A DNA stretch of 64,000 bases from Thelonectria olida (taxonomy: Eukaryota; Ascomycota; Sordariomycetes; Hypocreales; Nectriaceae): the NCBI GenBank assembly GCA_020736575.1, contig JAGPYM010000045.1:1-64000 (forward strand). The letters are read 5' to 3'. The position numbers and the translations under genes were made by a program. The notes under the pieces are model-generated. The model had not been told where the DNA came from and searched no databases. It saw nothing but the letters and a program-made list of their open reading frames with translations. The number at the start of each line of letters is the position of its first letter. Within the stretch, counting starts at the first letter, position 1. Shown one piece after another: positions 61,773 through 64,000 of the stretch.

Positions 61773-61971
61773 AGAAGGGTGTTGAAGTGAATGACAGCCA
61801 ATAAAATGTATGTATGTATGTATGTATATTTTTCGTCCGGGCAGGTCCCCTACTGGGGCACAGGACGTGCTGAGTTAGAGTCTACTATCTACACGCTACC
61901 TGTGGGCAACAGTTCCCACAGGAGACCGGTCCCTTACGGGGTCCGCCAATGCCTTGAGGAACGGGCTTGAG
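61773..61971. other. (ATGT)n tract and hairpin-module copy 4
   Basis: Holds the microsatellite (GTAT)n at about 61808-61828 and the fourth hairpin module at 61918-61955. The region between them, about 90 bases, may belong to the same repeat unit as the module. Confidence 0.5.
61918..61955 (+). repeat. Hairpin module, copy 4
   Basis: Stem reads CCCT-TAC-GGGG, with a T-G wobble where copies 1 and 3 have C-G. It lies 17 bases from the Copia LTR, which inserted just downstream. Confidence 0.85.
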
Positions 61972-62125
61972 TGTTGTAATGAGAAGATTTTATGTTGCTT
62001 AATTCATCCTGAATGTGCAGTAGGGGAACCACTATTTATGTACAGGCACGATCTCTTGTAGAATGTTCCTCCTTCTTCTGCACCTTGCCACCGACTTGGT
62101 CGCCTCACACTTGTGATCTCCAACA
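61972..62125 (-). repeat. 3' LTR of the Copia element (154 bp)
   Basis: In element orientation it starts TGTTGGAGATCACAAG and ends CATTACAACA, with the TG...CA ends required of LTRs. It is preceded by a purine tract (GAGTGGGAG) suited to priming plus-strand synthesis. The matching 5' LTR lies outside the window. Confidence 0.75.
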
Positions 62126-62841
62126 CTCCCACTCGAGCAAGACGGTGGGTACTTAGACTATCGAAGATCTCAGCAATCTCATTAAAACCTTAAAACACCT
62201 TCGTGGGTGAAAGAGGAAAGAGTACTGCTGGACCCGTCAAGGCTCGACACAGTCCTGGGCGCGTGGGGAATATTGTCTTAGATATGACAAGGCTCCCACT
62301 GCAACCCATTTCTGTGTCGTCCTCAATGAGCGCTGTATGCGCTTCTCATACTTCCCGGCTTCGGTCCACTGGATACAGCCCCCGAGCCTTTGAGTTCGTC
62401 TTTTGCCGGATCCATTACGCCGTGTTAGCAGCGCTCCCGGCCGTGTTAGCAGCCTCGGGTCCTTGGTGCTCGTTGGCAGTGACTGCGGCTGCTCGCAGTA
62501 CCAAGGTTCCATGGTCCAGTTCGGGACTTGCAACCGAAGCAGCTTTTTACTTCCCGGCCTCGGTCCACTGAGTACAGCCCCCGAGCCTTTGAGTTCCTCT
62601 TTTGCCGGATTGTTGAGATTTCTAATCCGGTCGGGAATTGCAACCGGTGCGGCCGGGTCACTTATTGACCTTCTAGCGGTAGTTGGAGTGAGTTGGACGG
62701 GCTCCCATTGTATGTGATGATCGGGCAGTAGACTCCCACTGGATCCTCGCGTAGTGAGCTACGGGTAACATGTGTTGAGTTTGTTCCAGAAATCGCACAG
62801 CTTCGTAGCGTGGATCCCCTTTTTTTTTAGCCCGAATAGCT
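62126..62841 (-). mobile_element. Copia 3' untranslated region with direct repeats
   Basis: About 700 non-coding bases between the pol stop and the LTR, long for a Copia element. 62351-62412 and 62550-62611 are 62-bp direct repeats with about 92% identity, and GCCGTGTTAGCAG occurs twice between them. Confidence 0.75.
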
Positions 62842-64000
62842 TCACTCGTCCAGTCCGACAACTCCCAGAGCCTTCCGGAATAACTGAAAGCGATCCTTGG
62901 GAAGTGCTTTTGTGAGTCCATCAGCCACTTGTTTGTCGGTCGGGATATATTTCATCTCAACCTCGCCGCTGGCCGTCTTTTCTCGCACAAAGTGCTCTTG
63001 AATCGCAATGTGCTTTGTGCGGGAGTGGTATTGGGGGTTCTTGGCCATTGCTATTGCCCCTTGGTTGTCCCCGTAGATAATTGTGGCAGCGATTTGGTCT
63101 GTGGTGCTTAGGCCTCCCAGGAGTTCTTGTAACAAGGTTCGCAACCAGATGGCTTCCTTGGTTGCCTGTGTCTGTCCCATGTATTCAGCCTCGCAGGTAG
63201 ACAGCGCCACTGATTGTTGTCGCTTCGCAGCCCAGCTTATCGCGCCGCTGCCAACGTTGAAGATGTATCCCGCAGTGGACCTTCGAGTCTCGGTATCTCC
63301 AGCCCAATCCGAGTCCGTGTAGCCTGTCAACGGGCGAAGGTCTCCTCGGAACTCGAGCTTGAAGTCGCAGGTTCCTCGTAAGTACCTCATGATGCGTTTC
63401 ACCGCCTCTTCGTGGGCCTTGGTAGGTTTTGCGAGAAAGCGGCTGCATAGTGAGACGCCGAATGCAATGTCTGGTCTGGTCCCTAGCATCGCGTACATCA
63501 GACATCCGATTGCTTTGGCGTACCAGTGCTTCCGGTCTGAGTGAGTTTCGTTATCGTCGAGGGCAGGTTCTAGCTTCGCTGTTGTCACTGGGGTCGCAGT
63601 CGGTTTGGAGTCCCATAGTCCGAATTCCTTCAGGACTTTCTCAATGTACCCCTTTTGCGAGAGGCTCAGTCTCCGCTGTCTGCGGTTCCGAGTAATCGAC
63701 ATTCCTAGGTAGAAATGGCAGGGCCCCAGGTCTGTCATGCTAAACCGCTGGTTGAGGCTTTGTTTGATCATCTCGATGTCCCCTTTTGATGGTCCTGCGA
63801 TGAGTAGGTCGTCCACGTAAACGGCGATATAGGTTTGGCCTTTGACGAAGACACCCATGTCGGAAACGAGGGGCTGGGATCCCTGTTCTTGGAGGAATAA
63901 CGAGAGAGTCTGGTACCATATTCTAGGTGATTGCTTCAACCCATATAAGGCTTTTCGCAGTTTCCAGACTCTTCCGGTCCCGTCATTGAAGCACTCTGGC
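62842..64000 (-). CDS. Copia retrotransposon polyprotein, C-terminal part (RT and RNase H)
   Basis: The frame is open to the window edge. It holds the end of the reverse transcriptase, with ALYGLKQSPRIWYQ and the YVDDLLIAG catalytic box, the thumb region (FSMTDLGPCHFYLGMSITR), and the Copia RNase H: GYTDSDWAGDTETRRSTAGY, SWAAKRQQSVALSTCEAEYM and IIYGDNQGAIAMAKN. It ends HIAIQEHFVREK, then KQVADGLTKALPKDRFQLFR and GLDE. RT copies the RNA genome and RNase H removes it. The residues D..E..D of RNase H (TDSDW, CEAEY, GDNQGA) are all present. No lesion is seen in this part; gag, protease and integrase lie beyond the window. Confidence 0.95.
   Translation of the reverse strand, partial: PECFNDGTGRVWKLRKALYGLKQSPRIWYQTLSLFLQEQGSQPLVSDMGVFVKGQTYIAVYVDDLLIAGPSKGDIEMIKQSLNQRFSMTDLGPCHFYLGMSITRNRRQRRLSLSQKGYIEKVLKEFGLWDSKPTATPVTTAKLEPALDDNETHSDRKHWYAKAIGCLMYAMLGTRPDIAFGVSLCSRFLAKPTKAHEEAVKRIMRYLRGTCDFKLEFRGDLRPLTGYTDSDWAGDTETRRSTAGYIFNVGSGAISWAAKRQQSVALSTCEAEYMGQTQATKEAIWLRTLLQELLGGLSTTDQIAATIIYGDNQGAIAMAKNPQYHSRTKHIAIQEHFVREKTASGEVEMKYIPTDKQVADGLTKALPKDRFQLFRKALGVVGLDE

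Noticed and set aside
1..64000. tRNA or rRNA genes
   Set aside because: No cloverleaf with A/B boxes or rRNA-like block was recognised by eye; a tRNAscan/Infernal run would be needed to be sure.

Overview
This window looks like an accessory, transposon-rich stretch of a filamentous ascomycete genome (Pezizomycotina). The evidence is short introns of 47-157 bp with GT/AG ends, fungal-only families (DUF2235, a REG1-type regulator, a Kre9/Knh1-like cell-wall domain, a BAH-PHD reader) and typical fungal transposons. Several decayed genes carry Trp-to-stop changes of the kind made by repeat-induced point mutation (RIP). The species cannot be named from the sequence alone. All family names come from recognised motifs; no database search was run.

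Layout. 0-4 kb: two decayed host genes (UNC93-like transporter, WD40 repeats) and a repeat fragment. 4.2-7.3 kb: an apparently intact hAT transposon with terminal inverted repeats (TIRs) and a perfect 8-bp target duplication. 7.7-11 kb: two hairpins, a HAK potassium-transporter pseudogene and an intact DUF2235 hydrolase. 11.3-14.5 kb: a Mutator-like element (MULE) with 110-bp TIRs and a broken transposase. 14.6-20.1 kb: hairpin repeats, an ankyrin relic, a decaying Kre9-like membrane protein, a 21-copy 9-bp array and a REG1-like gene. 22 kb: a secreted cysteine-rich protein. 25-27.7 kb: a second intact hAT. 28.3-30.1 kb: a conserved fungal protein of unknown function. 32.4-34.7 kb: a PIF1 helicase followed by a pogo tail. 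35.3-43.5 kb: a dual-chromodomain protein, a Fot1/pogo element, an HP1 gene and an RNase III-like gene. 44-51 kb: small hypothetical genes and a kinase relic. 52-54.3 kb: an ankyrin-membrane protein. 55.5-57.8 kb: a small inverted-repeat element (MITE), a GCR1_C/Crypton-like fragment and a BAH-PHD gene with a 109-bp terminal duplication. 58-61.8 kb: fragments of SNF4, a serine hydrolase, a Rho GTPase and a hAT. 62-64 kb: the 3' part of a Copia retrotransposon.

How it fits together. Apart from the transposons, the most coherent theme is chromatin and RNA-linked silencing. HP1, a two-chromodomain protein, an EPR1-like BAH-PHD protein and an RNase III-like protein lie within 23 kb, among transposons that range from intact (both hATs) to heavily mutated (MULE, pogo). 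That the reader genes act on these repeats is inference. The splice junctions given for HP1, BAH-PHD, the REG1-like gene, the ankyrin-membrane gene and the two hAT genes were worked out by hand from reading frame and family motifs.
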